Position numbers and translations under genes: made by a program. Source: Beroe forskalii (Eukaryota; Ctenophora; Nuda; Beroida; Beroidae). From it: a stretch of DNA of 64,000 nt. Positions 1 through 11,040 of this stretch are shown one piece after another (position 1 is the first letter of the stretch; each line of letters opens with the position of its first letter). The notes under the pieces were generated by a model. It did not search any database. It was not told the DNA's origin and saw only the letters and a list, made by a program, of their open reading frames with translations. The stretch covers positions 1 through 64,000 of the forward strand of contig WFMF01000082.1 of the NCBI GenBank assembly GCA_011033025.1, in the 5' to 3' direction.

Positions 1-519
1 ATCGGAAATCGGAATCGAGACCCATTCAAAGGACTGCATTTCCATTCAGCTTTACAGTCCCCCTTGTATCTCACAATCTGAGTATGATGGCTACAGTAAT
101 CTAGCTACAAGATGTTAAATAGCTACATAATATAGCTACAAGAAGGCAATAAGTGTTATAAGATTTGATTTTCGTTGCACCAGATGGATAGCGAATGCTG
201 TAAATCTTTCAGCCGTGAAGCTGAAGGAATAATGAACCTGGCCTTTTTACATTTTGCCGTGGACTGCATAATCATCATTTAGGTAATTTCCAAGGAGAGG
301 AACATTTTGCGTGTGAGTGTGGGCTTTTGTACAGGGCAGGGAGGGCGCGCTTATTCATTGATATCGTGTGTAAAACATGTGAGAAGTCTATGGTGTTTGT
401 TCAACTTATTACCGGGTTAGGTTGCCCAATAGGAGAGTAGCTTGTTTGTAAAGTGACAGATGCTGTCGAGGTCGGGTTAAGTTTTTAACAAGTAAAAGGT
501 AAACCTACCGCATATTTAC

Positions 520-697
520 CTTTCTGGGGACTGAGAGTGGCTGTGGAGGGCGCTGGTGAGCTCCACGTCTCCAATGACACAGTCGGCGTGGAGCTCTGAT
601 GAGACGGGGAGCTCTCATTAGAGATTGTTAAACCTGCGATTAGCTCAACTGCGAGGAAAATTCTAAAGATATAAAACATCAGCAGAGCTTCTAGCAC
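520..697 (-). CDS. LDLa-GPCR copy A, signal-peptide exon (partial gene)
   Basis: First coding exon of a minus-strand gene whose remainder lies left of the window. The ATG at 697 opens 59 codons: a hydrophobic leader (MLEALLMFYIFRIFLAVELI) and then a Ser/Thr/Pro-rich segment typical of a mucin-like extracellular stalk. A second in-frame Met at 679 could also start the leader. The exon ends at a GTAAAT donor (intron from 519) in phase 1, the same donor and phase as the matching exon of copy B at 9,507. The product is inferred from that pairing, because the copy B exon splices in frame to an LDLa/7TM exon. Copy A keeps the start codon and leader that copy B has lost, so it may be the working gene of the pair. 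Confidence 0.6.
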
Positions 698-765
698 AAA
701 ATTTGCATCAATTCACTGCCTCTCACGTGATCTCCTTAGTGTAAAAAATCTAATAAACCAATCAG

Positions 766-900
766 TTGAAAATGAAGTGGTAAACTTAAGATTCAACCGT
801 CTGAATGGACGGTTGAAATGAAGTGGTAAACCTCATTCAACCGTCTGAATGGACGGTTGAAATGAAGTGGTAAACTTAAGATTCAACCGTCTGAATTGCA
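766..900. repeat. 46-bp tandem repeat with internal hairpin (about 3 copies)
   Basis: Three head-to-tail units begin TTGAAATGAAGTGGTAAAC. Each contains the inverted pair CAACCGTC...GACGGTTG around a TGAATG loop; the last unit is truncated before the second arm. Copy B has a degenerate single version near 9,705-9,760. It lies directly upstream of the copy A GPCR exon, so it sits in that gene's promoter region. Confidence 0.85.
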
Positions 901-1679
901 AAACGTGGGGAATATAAAAGCTTAGAGAATATATTTTGGATTTGCGATTGAATTGACAAATGAAATTATGATAGGTATTTCTAAATTTCTTACGTCGATA
1001 CAAATTCTGTATCCGCTTGTTAATACCTGATCCCGTTCTGCTGTGCTTATTTGTTTTTCCACCAGCAATTGTTCAAAATGTCTCATAATTTCAATAAAAT
1101 GTTAAAAGTTGATACTGTTACTCGCACTCAGCTTCTCCTCGGGTGATTAGTACGTAAATTGGCACTCGGCTTTTCCTCGCGCATTAATAATGCAACTATA
1201 CCACTATGCGTCGTTAGATTAGCGTATATTATCAAACTTTTTAGAAATAAACAAAATGTTATGTGGCTCTACTTGTTCCAGACAAACCACATCATACCAT
1301 TGGGCCAAATCTCTTTTAAATATGAGGACATCTCCCTCAAATTTGTGGACATCTCCCAAAATTTGGGGCCTAAAAGAGCCTAAAAGGGCCTTTCAGAAAT
1401 AAAAAAGTTACATTTGTCAAATCTATTGCCTTAATAACGTCTTGATACAATTATTATTCATTGAAATATCATCTAATCACTTAATTTTTTGGATTCACGA
1501 AAAGCATTTAGAGGAAAAAAAAAATTCAAATTTTCCCTCCCCGACCTTTTTGTGAATACAAAAATGAGAGGGTTGGCAGAGATCGTGGTTTGGGAAGGTG
1601 AGAAATACGATATGTGTATATCAGGTCCAGGTTTGCAATACAACTACTGTAATTTCTGGAAAGGGCCCGAAAAATGGGA
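901..1679. other. Non-coding upstream DNA of copy A
   Basis: No convincing coding region. Part of it (about 960-1,100) is shared with 13,385-13,530 in copy B. Short open frames here show no domain or signal peptide. Confidence 0.5.
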
Positions 1680-1767
1680 GTGGCGTAAATTCGTCATAAA
1701 AGTGGCGTAAATTCGTCATAAAAGTGGCGTAAATTCGTCATAAAAGTGGTGTAAATTCGTCATGCAG
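1680..1767. repeat. 22-bp tandem repeat, 4 copies
   Basis: Three identical 22-mers (GTGGCGTAAATTCGTCATAA plus AA) start at 1,680, 1,702 and 1,724. A fourth, diverged unit starts at 1,746. The near-zero divergence suggests recent expansion. Confidence 0.92.
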
Positions 1768-2768
1768 TCGAGTCTCCTAGCAACTCTTACATTTGCGCGC
1801 GCACGACGCGCGCGCGCAAACGCTTGCGCAGGTGTTTTGATTGTTGGTGTAAAGTTCGTGCGCGGCGCTGTTTGAGTCAAACAAGCCACACGAATAACGA
1901 TTTCAGTTGAAATAATTATGTAGAGCGTCCAAGAAATGTTAATTGAGAATCGAAGCAAAGATCATGATAAATATTGAAAAGTTTTCCACAAAAATAGTTT
2001 CCCTCTAACTATTCTGTTTCAGCAGAGGGCCCAGCGTTTGCGCCGCGCATTCCAGCTTGTAGCTCCGAGAAAATTAAGCGGCTTTCCCATGAACTACTGA
2101 GCTCTCAACCAAACACTCACACTGGCACACTGCTCTCAGTGATACAATCGCTCGTTCGTGTTACGCATTTTCGTCGATCGTGATCATATACCTCTAGCTG
2201 GGGGAGGGAAATTAAGCGCCTGCATACGGGAACAATGGACAAGAAATGTGCCGGCAGGCGCAATTCTTGTTTGTAGGGCTCCAGAGGACAAAAGTGATCT
2301 GAAAGAGCCCTAGAAAATGGGGCCTAAAGAGCCCTTTAAACAGTTTCCTACAGTTGTCTAGAATCAATAGCCATAGCCCATAGCGTCCTCAAATCATACT
2401 GGATTGTTAAAATACTGTTGCCTCATTGAGGAAACCACTTAATCAGACTTAATAAATGGCAGTTTGACTAAATGGGGCTATAAAATCGATCATTAGAACA
2501 ATTTCAGTCTAGGGCTTTTCAAACTTTTGAAAAATAAACTGAAAATTTAGAAAGTGGGGCCTAAAGAGCCTAAAAGAGCATGCCCCCCCCCCCCATGTAT
2601 TATTCAATCATTAAATGGCCTGCCACATGCTCAGTTAATTTGGAAATATCACATAGTCGTATTGTCGATTGCAAACTTTGCTACGGAATTCAGTAAAAAG
2701 AGCTATCGTCAACAAAATCTAAAGCAGTCTGGAAAACAGCAAAATCTACCGCCACGGATCGCAAGAGG
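1768..2768. other. Non-coding, upstream duplicated DNA
   Basis: No gene recognised. It contains an alternating CG tract around 1,795-1,825 and an 11-12 C homopolymer near 2,583. The AGAGCCTAAAAG motif recurs at about 1,375, 2,320 and 2,565. The end of the stretch (2,660-2,768) is shared with 14,140-14,255. Confidence 0.45.
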
Positions 2769-3010
2769 ACCAGGTGGTAGGGGGAACGGATATTTTACCT
2801 GAAAACATTTTACTTCACGAAGTCACGACACTTAATAAACACTTGGTATTTCAAATTTAGCCTATTAGCAAATGTAAGGGATAATGGATATGGTTAGCGT
2901 TTGGGCTATAGTCAAGAGTTCGGGTTAGGTTATTAAGCCATTAAAGTCAGGCTATAGAGATAAAGTGCTGTGAGGTAAAATATCTGTGGTTATAAGTCGG
3001 GCTCCCATGA
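2769..3010. mobile_element. MITE with GGGAACGGAYA ends and telomere-like core
   Basis: Non-coding element of about 240 bp. The left end reads GGGGGAACGGATATTTTACC and the right end ATAAGTCGGGCTCCCA. Near the right end is the family signature ATAAAGTGCTGTGAGGTAAA, which is also found at 19,560-19,580. The core carries GGTTAGG-like runs. It interrupts duplicated DNA that is continuous at 14,270-14,360 in copy B, which gives an empty site to compare. Confidence 0.7.
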
Positions 3011-3589
3011 GAGAACATCCACTCGACTCTTAACAATCGGTAAAATGGGTATAATCGGTACAATCGGTAAGCATCAAAAGAGTATTCTGAAAGGAGCACA
3101 AACTGAAACACCTATAAATTACACGATTACACATCATTAGTAACTAAGCCCAGACCGTCTGGGTGTGCGTAGGCGCGCAGCGCTTACCTACGAGTACGAA
3201 CAATGCGAACAGGGATATAAAAAACAAACTACTAAATCCAACTTGGCAACTTACACATTTTTATTTTATGACATAAAACAGGGCACCTCTAACTTTCCTA
3301 ATCACTCCCACTGTAATTAACCTGCAGCCAGGTGGTTTTAAAGTAAAACGGATAAAACTAAAAGTAGAATGTGCTGCTATGAGAACTCTTAACTTGATGA
3401 AAATTAGACTCTGCAGAGGTTCGGTTTTATCTTGATGGTTTTACTTCTAATCTAACAGCTGTAACAACCAATGGCATGAATTGAGCTTGAAGGATTCAAA
3501 TGTTCTAGCAAGCCAGCGATAGTTAAGGAAGTGTAATCCATATACTTCATTCGCAATCATGGACAGCTCCTAATTTGAATTTAACCCTT

Positions 3590-3790
3590 CCGCACAGTTT
3601 CTTGTACGCTCGGCGAAGAGAACCGTGTAGCTTCTTAAAATAGGCGGGAGTTATTACCCCTTACTTATAGCACGATAGGCAGCAGGCACGGCCGGGAATC
3701 GAACCACCCGAGGGTGAGCGTTGGACAGCAAGTCTAATGTTACACGAGCATCCGACCAACTTAGCTTGCCAGCCCCAAACTATATCAGTT
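3590..3790 (-). mobile_element. tRNA-derived SINE-like element
   Basis: On the minus strand this reads a tRNA-like head with a near-consensus RNA polymerase III B box (GGTTCGATTCCC, about 3,682-3,693). An A-box-like segment (AAGCTAAGTTGGTCGG) lies upstream at about 3,752-3,767. The 5' and 3' ends do not pair into an acceptor stem, so a functional tRNA is unlikely. The sequence downstream on the minus strand (about 3,590-3,660) looks like a SINE body. Confidence 0.45.
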
Positions 3791-5006
3791 TATCAACATG
3801 TTTGGGGCTCATCGGACTTGATTTTCGCGGACGTAAAACTGCATGGACATTAATATTCACGCTTGATCATGCCCCTTCAAATTTCAACCAAAATTCGAAA
3901 TTTTCGGTCCGTTTTTCTCCATTTTCTTCCACGATTTGAATCAGAATACTTGAAATGGAGATTTTTCAACATTTTTTGTGAAAAAGAACGATGAAATTCC
4001 ATATTTTAGTAACTACGATTGGAAACAAAGTATATAATTTCATGAAGAATTTTTTATATTTTTTGCGTTTATAAGAGTTGAATTCAGAAAATTTTGAGAC
4101 AACGTCAGACAATTATGTGACACTGACAGTGGATCTCCATTTGAACATTGATTCGCCATCGATCAAAATAGTTCTTTTGTCACTCCATTATCGGAAGTTG
4201 ATAAGTGAAAGATCGTCACCAAACAGTTTGGCACCAATTAACGTGGTGTTCCGGCTTAAAATACGCGGCGTATTACGACACGCGCTGTGCTTTTTGCTGC
4301 GCACATGTGCTTCCCTGCTATTTGCATGGAATTGGAATTGCGCGTTATCACTCGCTAAAAAAGCCGCAAAGACAGCAGCGCGCGCCGCACGTTGTAATAT
4401 GGCGCGCTCGAAAGAGTCGTGTGCTGAAACGTGATCTCATTTTTGAACCTCTGGTATGGATCACGGTTCGCTAAATTGTAATTGCATGTATGAAGCTCCG
4501 ATTATCCATTTTGTCAATAGAATTAGATTAAAATGCAATCTACCATCATTGAAAGCAGAAGAATTTATTATTTTTCTCTAAAACATCCAAAGAATTTAAC
4601 AATAATAATACCGACGATTCTAAGGGGTACCGGTAAGCAATTCTAAAGTAGAAATCTTACTCGAGACGTTCTCAATAATAATTTTCTAATAAGTGATAAA
4701 TTGTACGAAGAGAACAATACTTTCAATCGAAGAGAAACATAAAACGACATTTTTCATGAAAAATGAAATTGTGATTTATCAACTTGAAATTTGACCAATG
4801 ACCATGCAGCTGTTGTTGGCAATGTACCATGCGCCTCATCAACAGATGTACACATACTGCAGTGTAACAGAAATGTCGCCACTTCGAGAAATGAGAATCA
4901 TTCTGAAATTTCCGATCGCGCGGCGCCGTATACCTACGTGAATATACTGTAAGATCAGTATCACGCACGTAAAAATGACAGTTTTGTGGAAATTTCAGAC
5001 ACTGGT
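3791..5006. other. Non-coding, partly duplicated in copy B
   Basis: No gene recognised. The GC-rich part at 4,240-4,440 matches 15,240-15,440, and the open frames over it show no domain. A 40-bp direct repeat (around TCGAGAAATGRGAATCATTC) occurs at about 4,873 and again at about 5,293. Confidence 0.45.
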
Positions 5007-5053
5007 CTCAGATGTGGCGACACCAGTGCTACACTGCTGTCGCCACATCTGAG
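5007..5053. repeat. Near-perfect 47-nt hairpin
   Basis: Arm 5,007-5,022 (CTCAGATGTGGCGACA) is the exact reverse complement of 5,038-5,053. Inside it, after a single C-C mismatch, 5,024-5,028 pairs with 5,032-5,036 around a 3-base loop. This makes 16 + 5 paired bases. The 40-bp direct repeat at 4,873 and 5,293 brackets it. Confidence 0.9.
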
Positions 5054-5711
5054 ATCGGTTTAATTGCACAGGGACGTTTCGAACTTCTACGTGCGCGGCT
5101 CACTCATGCAGCTGTCATTAACAGCCCGTGTCAGTGAACCGTAGGCCAGTAAAAGTATCAATACAATTAATAATGTTTGAGCCTTGTAATCTGTATTGCT
5201 TGAGCCTCGAAGGAAATTTGCTCCAGGATATTTATTCTTAGGCGCATACTTAGAATAATTAATAAAATGTCTTTTGATTTTATATATAACGCAGGTGTCG
5301 CAACCTCGAGAAATGGGAATCATTCTGAAACTTATATTTGCTTACATGCTGCATTTTCCCAACACCAGGCACTTATGGGTTAATTGGGGAAGTGGAACTC
5401 CGATAAGCCCTCCGTGATATCAAAATGGACATATCATATGGTGGAATTAAATTTTTTGAATTCTTCTTGAAGATCCACAATTTTCGAGAATAATACGGTC
5501 TTTTCTAGATATTCGGGGCAAAATGGTACCATTTTCGGGATTAATCAGGGCTCCACCTACACATTACCATACATCATATCATGATCATCTTCATCATTTC
5601 AATAAAAGTTACGACTAAAATATTGTCCCTCCATTTACGAAACTTGCAGCCTCACTGTTCAAATGCCCTGTTTTAGAACTGCAGTTATTTGATTATCGAG
5701 GCTTGCTTAGG
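5054..5711. other. 3' flank of the copy B GPCR gene
   Basis: No gene recognised between the hairpin and the GPCR stop codon. The nearest minus-strand polyadenylation-like hexamers lie several hundred bases downstream of the stop. Confidence 0.4.
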
Positions 5712-8700
5712 TTATTCGTTATTGAACGTGACATGTGACATTGTCTCAAGCTCAGTTGCTCCCAGTGTGTCGCCTTTGCTCGGTGATTCCATCTTAGACC
5801 ACAAACTCAACCGTCTGAAACTTCCTATGATTGCCTCTTCAAACACTCTTTCATAAAGCAACGGATTAACCACCGAATTGAGTGGTAGAATTATGATGGA
5901 AAACAGAGGATAAAACTCAGTTGCATCGATGTATCGTAGAAAGTGAATCATGGTGATTGCAATGAATGGTACCCAGCAAGCAAAGTCAGTTGCAATAATG
6001 AGGGTTATCTTTGCGTATAGCTTTCTGTGTGTCCTCGGTTGATTCATCTGTTTTCTGCGAGTTACAGCCTTTGAAACTTTGCTGATTCTTACATTCAAAG
6101 CTATGTAGCATGTTGTTATTACCACAAAGCATATCAAATTGAGAACCAGGATGATGAGTGAGAACTTGTGCTGGGGGTCGGATGGGGTCACCAGATACTT
6201 GAATATACAGACTCCGTCATTGCCGTAGAACCCCACCGTGCTTCCCACAATCCCGCCGTAATCCTGCGAGAACATCTCCCTGGTCATTTGGCGGATGGTG
6301 GCCCAGGTCAGACTCTGACTGGCTCTGAACCGGGTGTGGTACTCCTGCAGAACCCGCTGATGGGTGGGCTTGTCAACTGCCCCAGAAAACAGGGTAACTC
6401 CATCGTAATACAGGGCGTTGCTGAAATAATCTTCCAGTGAGGGTAGAAGGGGGACCAAAGCGATTCCGAGCGAGGCAAGGCCTAAGAAAATCACACAAGA
6501 TATCATCTTACACCAACTCACTAAAGATTGTCCATCGTTTCCCACCAGTTTGCCAATGTTTGAAATTCTGGATATACTCAAGGCTGTCATAGCGAATAAA
6601 GAGATTTGTGAGGCAAAAGTGTTTGAGACACCCAATACGTTGCAGATTTGACTAGATAGCCACAAGAACTTCCCTTCGCAATATCTGGCAGAGTAGTAGA
6701 AATTAACAGAGGATATGCCAAGGAGGTACACACCCATTTGGAAGTCTCCGAGGGCTATGAGTCCAATGAGCATTTTATCCATTCTGTGGTGAAGCACACT
6801 ACTCTTCAGAACATATCCCGGGGTTTTGGCTATGACCACAAAGTTGAATGTCATTGCCAGAAAGCCAAAAGTCCAGGCTATCAAATTCATGGCCTTGCTC
6901 TTCAGAAGACTTTTCGAGGATTGACTGCACTGCGATCCACACTCATCGCTGAAATCCCTACAATCAACCTTGCCATCACAAACTGATGTTAATGGCAGAA
7001 ACTCTTTGCTGGCTTTACAGAAGAAGTTATTTTTGCATCCATCTTCATCACTCCTATCACCACAGTCATCAGCTAAGTTGCAGACTTTGTCGTAGGATAT
7101 ACACTTGTTGTTTTGACATGCAAAGTAGTCCCCAAAGTACTGACTATATCTAGTCCGTCTGACCATACGAATAGTGTATCTCGATGACAAGCTGAAGACC
7201 TGGTCTTTCTTCGGGATGTTCACACAGCTGTGTTGTGAAAGAGGTGACAGCGGGCACTCAGTGGTTTTGCAGGAGTTTGTGCAACTCAGATACACATAAA
7301 GTTCCCCATAGGCATGTGAACAATCCTGTTTTTCAGATGGACCTACGATTTGGAGCTGCGTCACTCCAAAGATATCACCATCCGGCTCCTGAAACGATTT
7401 CAATGTGCACCCACCAATCAAAGGGTTCAGATTGTGAAGTCCATCCATGCAGTAAGACAAGATCTTAAAATTGGCATCTTGGTGAGATATTATGGAGTTC
7501 CAGGTAGTTGTTAATGATTTCGCTTTTTGGCAGACGGCTTTTTCCCCACCACAACTCTCAATCTTGTCACAAAGGTTTTGAAATTCTACAAAATCATTGT
7601 TCCCTGGACAGTTAAAAACATCTCTACAAATCTCTGAACTCCCTGTTGTGTAATACCTAACTGAATTCCCAGAGCCACATTTGACCCAACTACCTTCATC
7701 TTCATCGGTTCCATCTGCACAGTCTCTCAAGCCATCCATAATCCAAGACGCTGGGAACGTTCTTGCTACGTTTGGGTATGCCATGTTGACTCTGGGTACA
7801 CATCTTTTTGTCGTGACAATCGGACAGTGAATTTCATCTTCATCGTAGCCAAGTTGGCAATCTTTAATCCCATCACAAATTTGGACCTTTGTGAACTGTG
7901 CAGCCTATTTCTGGCTCCAAACATTCGTTTTGATAGTTTTCAGTGTCACACAAGTTGTAGTTCTTGCAGACGGTATGTATGGATAGAGTTGTAGGGTATC
8001 CCCCCATCTTGCAGGTCGTTGCTACCTTGGCAGGGTCCGTGCAGTTTATCTGGTCTAATCCATCAAGACAGGTCCTTTGGTCTCTACCATAACCCAATTT
8101 AGTGCTCCAATTCGGTACGGCACATATCTGGGGAGGATACAAATCCCTGTATATGTATTTTGTGTTTCCTGTTCTAGTCCCATTTTCAGTGATAAACTCA
8201 GTTTTGATGAATTCCAAGCAGTACCTTACTATGTCTTTTTTAGGACAGTCCAACTCACGGTCTCCAGAGCATGACTTGTAGTATTTGAAAAAAAGGTATT
8301 CCGAATAATTCATTTCGGTAAAATTGTAACTTTCTTCTGGTCCACATATTCGATTACCCGGTAGGGTTCTTCCGTCGGGGCAGATGAGACCGTACGTGTG
8401 GTTGTTGCATGTAATTTCATCCTCGCAAAGGTCCACACAGTCACAATATCCATCACAGACCTTGCTGCTACTGACTCGCTGGCTGCTGGACTCACCTTCA
8501 CACAGGAAGGTATCTGCCAGGTTGGTCTCAGGACAGTCCATTTCGTCCTTCTGGGAGTCAGGGCAATCCACTATCCCATCACACAGCTTAACTTCCGGTA
8601 CCGAATACTCATCGCAAACAAAGGCTCCACAGAAGGTCTTAATACCAGGTGGAGCACTGCAGTACCTGTCCTTGAAACCACAAAACTGGTAGGACATGGG

Positions 8701-8873
8701 ATCGTTAGGACAGACAGCTGAAAACCTGATGGCACAAGGGAACTGATTCTCCCAAGTCATAAAGACATAATACGTGGCCTCAGAGTTGGGACATGTTGGA
8801 TACCCGAAACATTCTCGTTTTAAATACTGGGTTGATCCGTCTTCACCTTGTTCAACTGCCTTACAGACGGGTT
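5712..8873 (-). CDS. LDLa-repeat GPCR (GRL101/relaxin-receptor-like), main exon, frameshifted
   Basis: Large exon encoding the ectodomain and seven-helix region of an LDLa-type rhodopsin-family receptor, a surface receptor expected to bind extracellular peptide or protein ligands. The acceptor TATTTTCAG ends at 8,874. The first codon is completed by the phase-1 exon ending at 9,507. Cys-rich LDLa modules follow, with CDG..DC and D/E-rich calcium-binding ends, for example CDGIVDCPDSQKDEMDC, CNLADDCGDRSDEDGC and CDGKVDCRDFSDEC. The 7TM part runs from about 6,890 to 5,790. It has ALSISR in place of a D/ERY motif at the end of helix 3, a very long second extracellular loop (about 100 residues), CWVP in helix 6 and NPLLY in helix 7. 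The reading frame breaks once, at the A run 7,888-7,890. Dropping one base restores an LDLa module (CDGIKDCQLGYDEDEIHC). With the missing leader exon this suggests a pseudogene, unless the indel is an assembly error. Confidence 0.85.
7888..7890 (-). other. One-base frameshift in GPCR copy B
   Basis: The upstream frame ends at a TGA near 7,873, just after the Cys of an LDLa module. The +1 alternative frame continues the same module with its conserved Cys/Asp pattern and stays open to 5,712. One extra A in a three-A run explains the break. Confidence 0.8.
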
Positions 8874-9506
8874 CTGAAAATATTTATCAATGTTTGGTTT
8901 GGACTCCAAAACGAGAATACAAAAAATGAAAAGTTTTAAAAGGTTGCTGTTATATCACATTCATGATATTGTTCCCTAACTAATCACATTCGGTGGCAGA
9001 AGGATTTTGTTGAAGTGGTAGTGTAGGATGCAAGGATTTTGACTTGAATCGAGACTCCGTTTTAAAGGTCTGCATATCCATCCAGTTAACAGTTGTATCA
9101 TGGTATCGGGAGTAATTGATAATGTGGATGACTGTAGATGTAAAATTGCTACATAACATAGTAGCTACAAGATGGCTATATGTGCAGTGTTATGATTCGA
9201 TTTTGCGCCAGATGGATATCGTATGCAGTGAATGTAATCTTTCAGCCATGAAGATGAAGGATGAAGGTTGTTTTTACATTTTGCACCTGCGTGATGGATT
9301 ATGGATGTATCATTGAAGTGATCCTGACACTTTATTCTCTGGTACTACCTTGCAACCTCCCACTGGTGAAAATACCACTTCACTGCCCGACCAAACTGAT
9401 ATTCAATTCGTGTCGACAAGGTGGACTGCATAATTTCCTTGGAAATTGCTATATGTGGTACCCATGTGGGGGTTGGACAATGGACTTGTTAACCTTCAAT
9501 ATTTAC

Positions 9507-9640
9507 CTTTCGGTTTCACTGAGGGGGATGCGGTTGGGCTCCACGTTTCCGACGGACTTGTTGAACTGGACGTTGAGCTCTGATGAGAAAATGTTGAACC
9601 TGCCGTAGACTCCCCTGTGGGTAAAACTTCTTTAAAATCT
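9507..9640 (-). pseudogene. GPCR copy B first exon, start codon lost
   Basis: Aligned with the copy A exon at 520-697, this keeps the Ser/Thr/Pro-rich stalk (SHQSSTSSSTSPSETWSP). It keeps the GTAAAT donor in phase 1, which joins G to AA CCC of the main exon without a break. Upstream of the stalk the frame reads back to a TGA with no ATG, and the hydrophobic leader of copy A is not preserved. A different upstream exon could supply a start, but I see none. Confidence 0.65.
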
Positions 9641-9809
9641 GGGTTCTGGCTAAAAATTCATAGTTAATTCACTGCCTCTCACGAAATCTCCTCTGTGTAC
9701 AATACATCAGACGGTTGAATGTGAAGTTGCAAACTTCAAATTCAACCACGTCTGAATGGTCTATTTTTATCGTACATTAAAGGAAATCACGTGAGAGGCA
9801 GTCGGTTTT

Positions 9810-11040
9810 CAAAAATTTCACCAAAAGATGCGAGAATTTGTTACAAAAATTTTAAAAATTGTGTCGAAAATTGAAAACTCAAACAAGTTCAACCACCGAC
9901 CTTCCTCCCCCGTAAATAATGAAACTTTATCATTAAAAACACGTCCCTCCCACGATTTATGGATATACAATGCAATTATACTCTCAAAAATAAGCTATGG
10001 TGCAGCTGCTTGGGGCTTGTCACATAATAAAGTCCTAAGAGATAAACTACTTTCTCTTCAGAATCTAATACTAAAATCAGCTCTTCGCTCTGTTTCCAGT
10101 ACCCCCAGATAAACAAACTCTATCCTTTCAAACAGTCTACCACTAGACCTCTACCTAAAACAAAAGTGCTTAACCAGATGTGCCTCCCTCATTGCCGAAA
10201 AACACTGGACTCTTAAAACCCAGACACACCGAAAAACTAACTACAAAATCCATATTGAAATAGCAGATGGTGAACTTAGAAGAATCCTTGGCAAATCATA
10301 TCATAAAATGTCAGATAAAATAAGACCTATTCTAAATATAGAACAAAAATTTACAACTCAATTTATGCAAAGGACAAATTTAAAGTTAGCACTAAAGAAA
10401 ACACTATACAAATCTACACAGATGGCTCAAAAGACTCAAACAAAAAGACAGGCTATGGTTACCACATTGTTTCTGGTAATTCAGGATACTCAGAAATAGG
10501 TAAGATCAACAATTTTAACTCAGTCTTCTGAATCTCACAGCGTCACTGTCAGCGCACTAAAACTCCTTTCAGGGAACACACAGAACAAAAACATAATATT
10601 CTACAGTGACTCTTAAGCCACTATTCAAGCTCTGCAAAAAACTAGAATAACCTCAGAATCTATAAAGAAATGTATTGACACACTTAATGAACTAGCCAGT
10701 AAAAACAATAGAATATCCATTAACTGGAACCCAGGACACTCACACAGTGACTATGATGGGAATGAATCGCAGACTCACTTGCAATAATGGGAAGCCATTC
10801 TGATAACCATTATAAAAACATCAAAATACCACACAAAACAATTATATCCGAACTGAAAATCTACTACACTGAAGCACACATAAACAGATGGCAAATTAAC
10901 AATCTCCACTATGACTGCACATACCCTATGAACATGGCCCTAGAACCAATCTGTGAATATTGTGACCTCCAAAACTCAGGGGTATACCCAATTTTCTGCC
11001 CAGATGAAACAGCAATACACATAATTGATTAATAATAATT
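9810..11040 (+). pseudogene. Dead non-LTR retrotransposon (RT C-terminus and RNase H)
   Basis: Fragment of a LINE ORF2 of the RNase-H-bearing type (I/Jockey/R1-like). The first part (9,828-10,112) resembles the RT thumb/connection region, with ILSKISYGAAAWGLS. An RNase H region follows, recognisable by YTDGSK at about 10,418, FYSDS about 190 bases later, and NWNPGHSHSDYDGNE near 10,725-10,770, the typical W.PGH..GNE.AD pattern. In-frame stops and shifts occur throughout, so it is not functional. The 5' part (endonuclease and RT core) is missing. Confidence 0.8.

Larger units (their letters stand above)
1..5340. repeat. Segmental duplication, copy A
   Basis: This stretch matches 9,030-15,450 in the same order and orientation. 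Blocks I could align by eye are 1-300 with 9,040-9,310, 430-720 with 9,450-9,690, 960-1,100 with 13,385-13,530, 2,660-2,790 with 14,140-14,270, 3,010-3,140 with 14,360-14,480, and 4,240-4,440 with 15,240-15,440. It covers the first exon, first intron and upstream DNA of an LDLa-GPCR gene. Positions 1-519 are intron 1 of copy A. The MITE at 2,769-3,010 is absent from copy B, so it inserted after the duplication. Boundaries are approximate. Confidence 0.75.

Noticed and set aside
3660-3790. Functional tRNA gene on the minus strand
   Set aside because: The B box is good, but the ends do not pair into an acceptor stem and the anticodon arm is unclear; it fits a SINE head better.
6168-8721. Plus-strand open frames across the GPCR locus
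   Set aside because: Antisense shadows of the minus-strand receptor gene.
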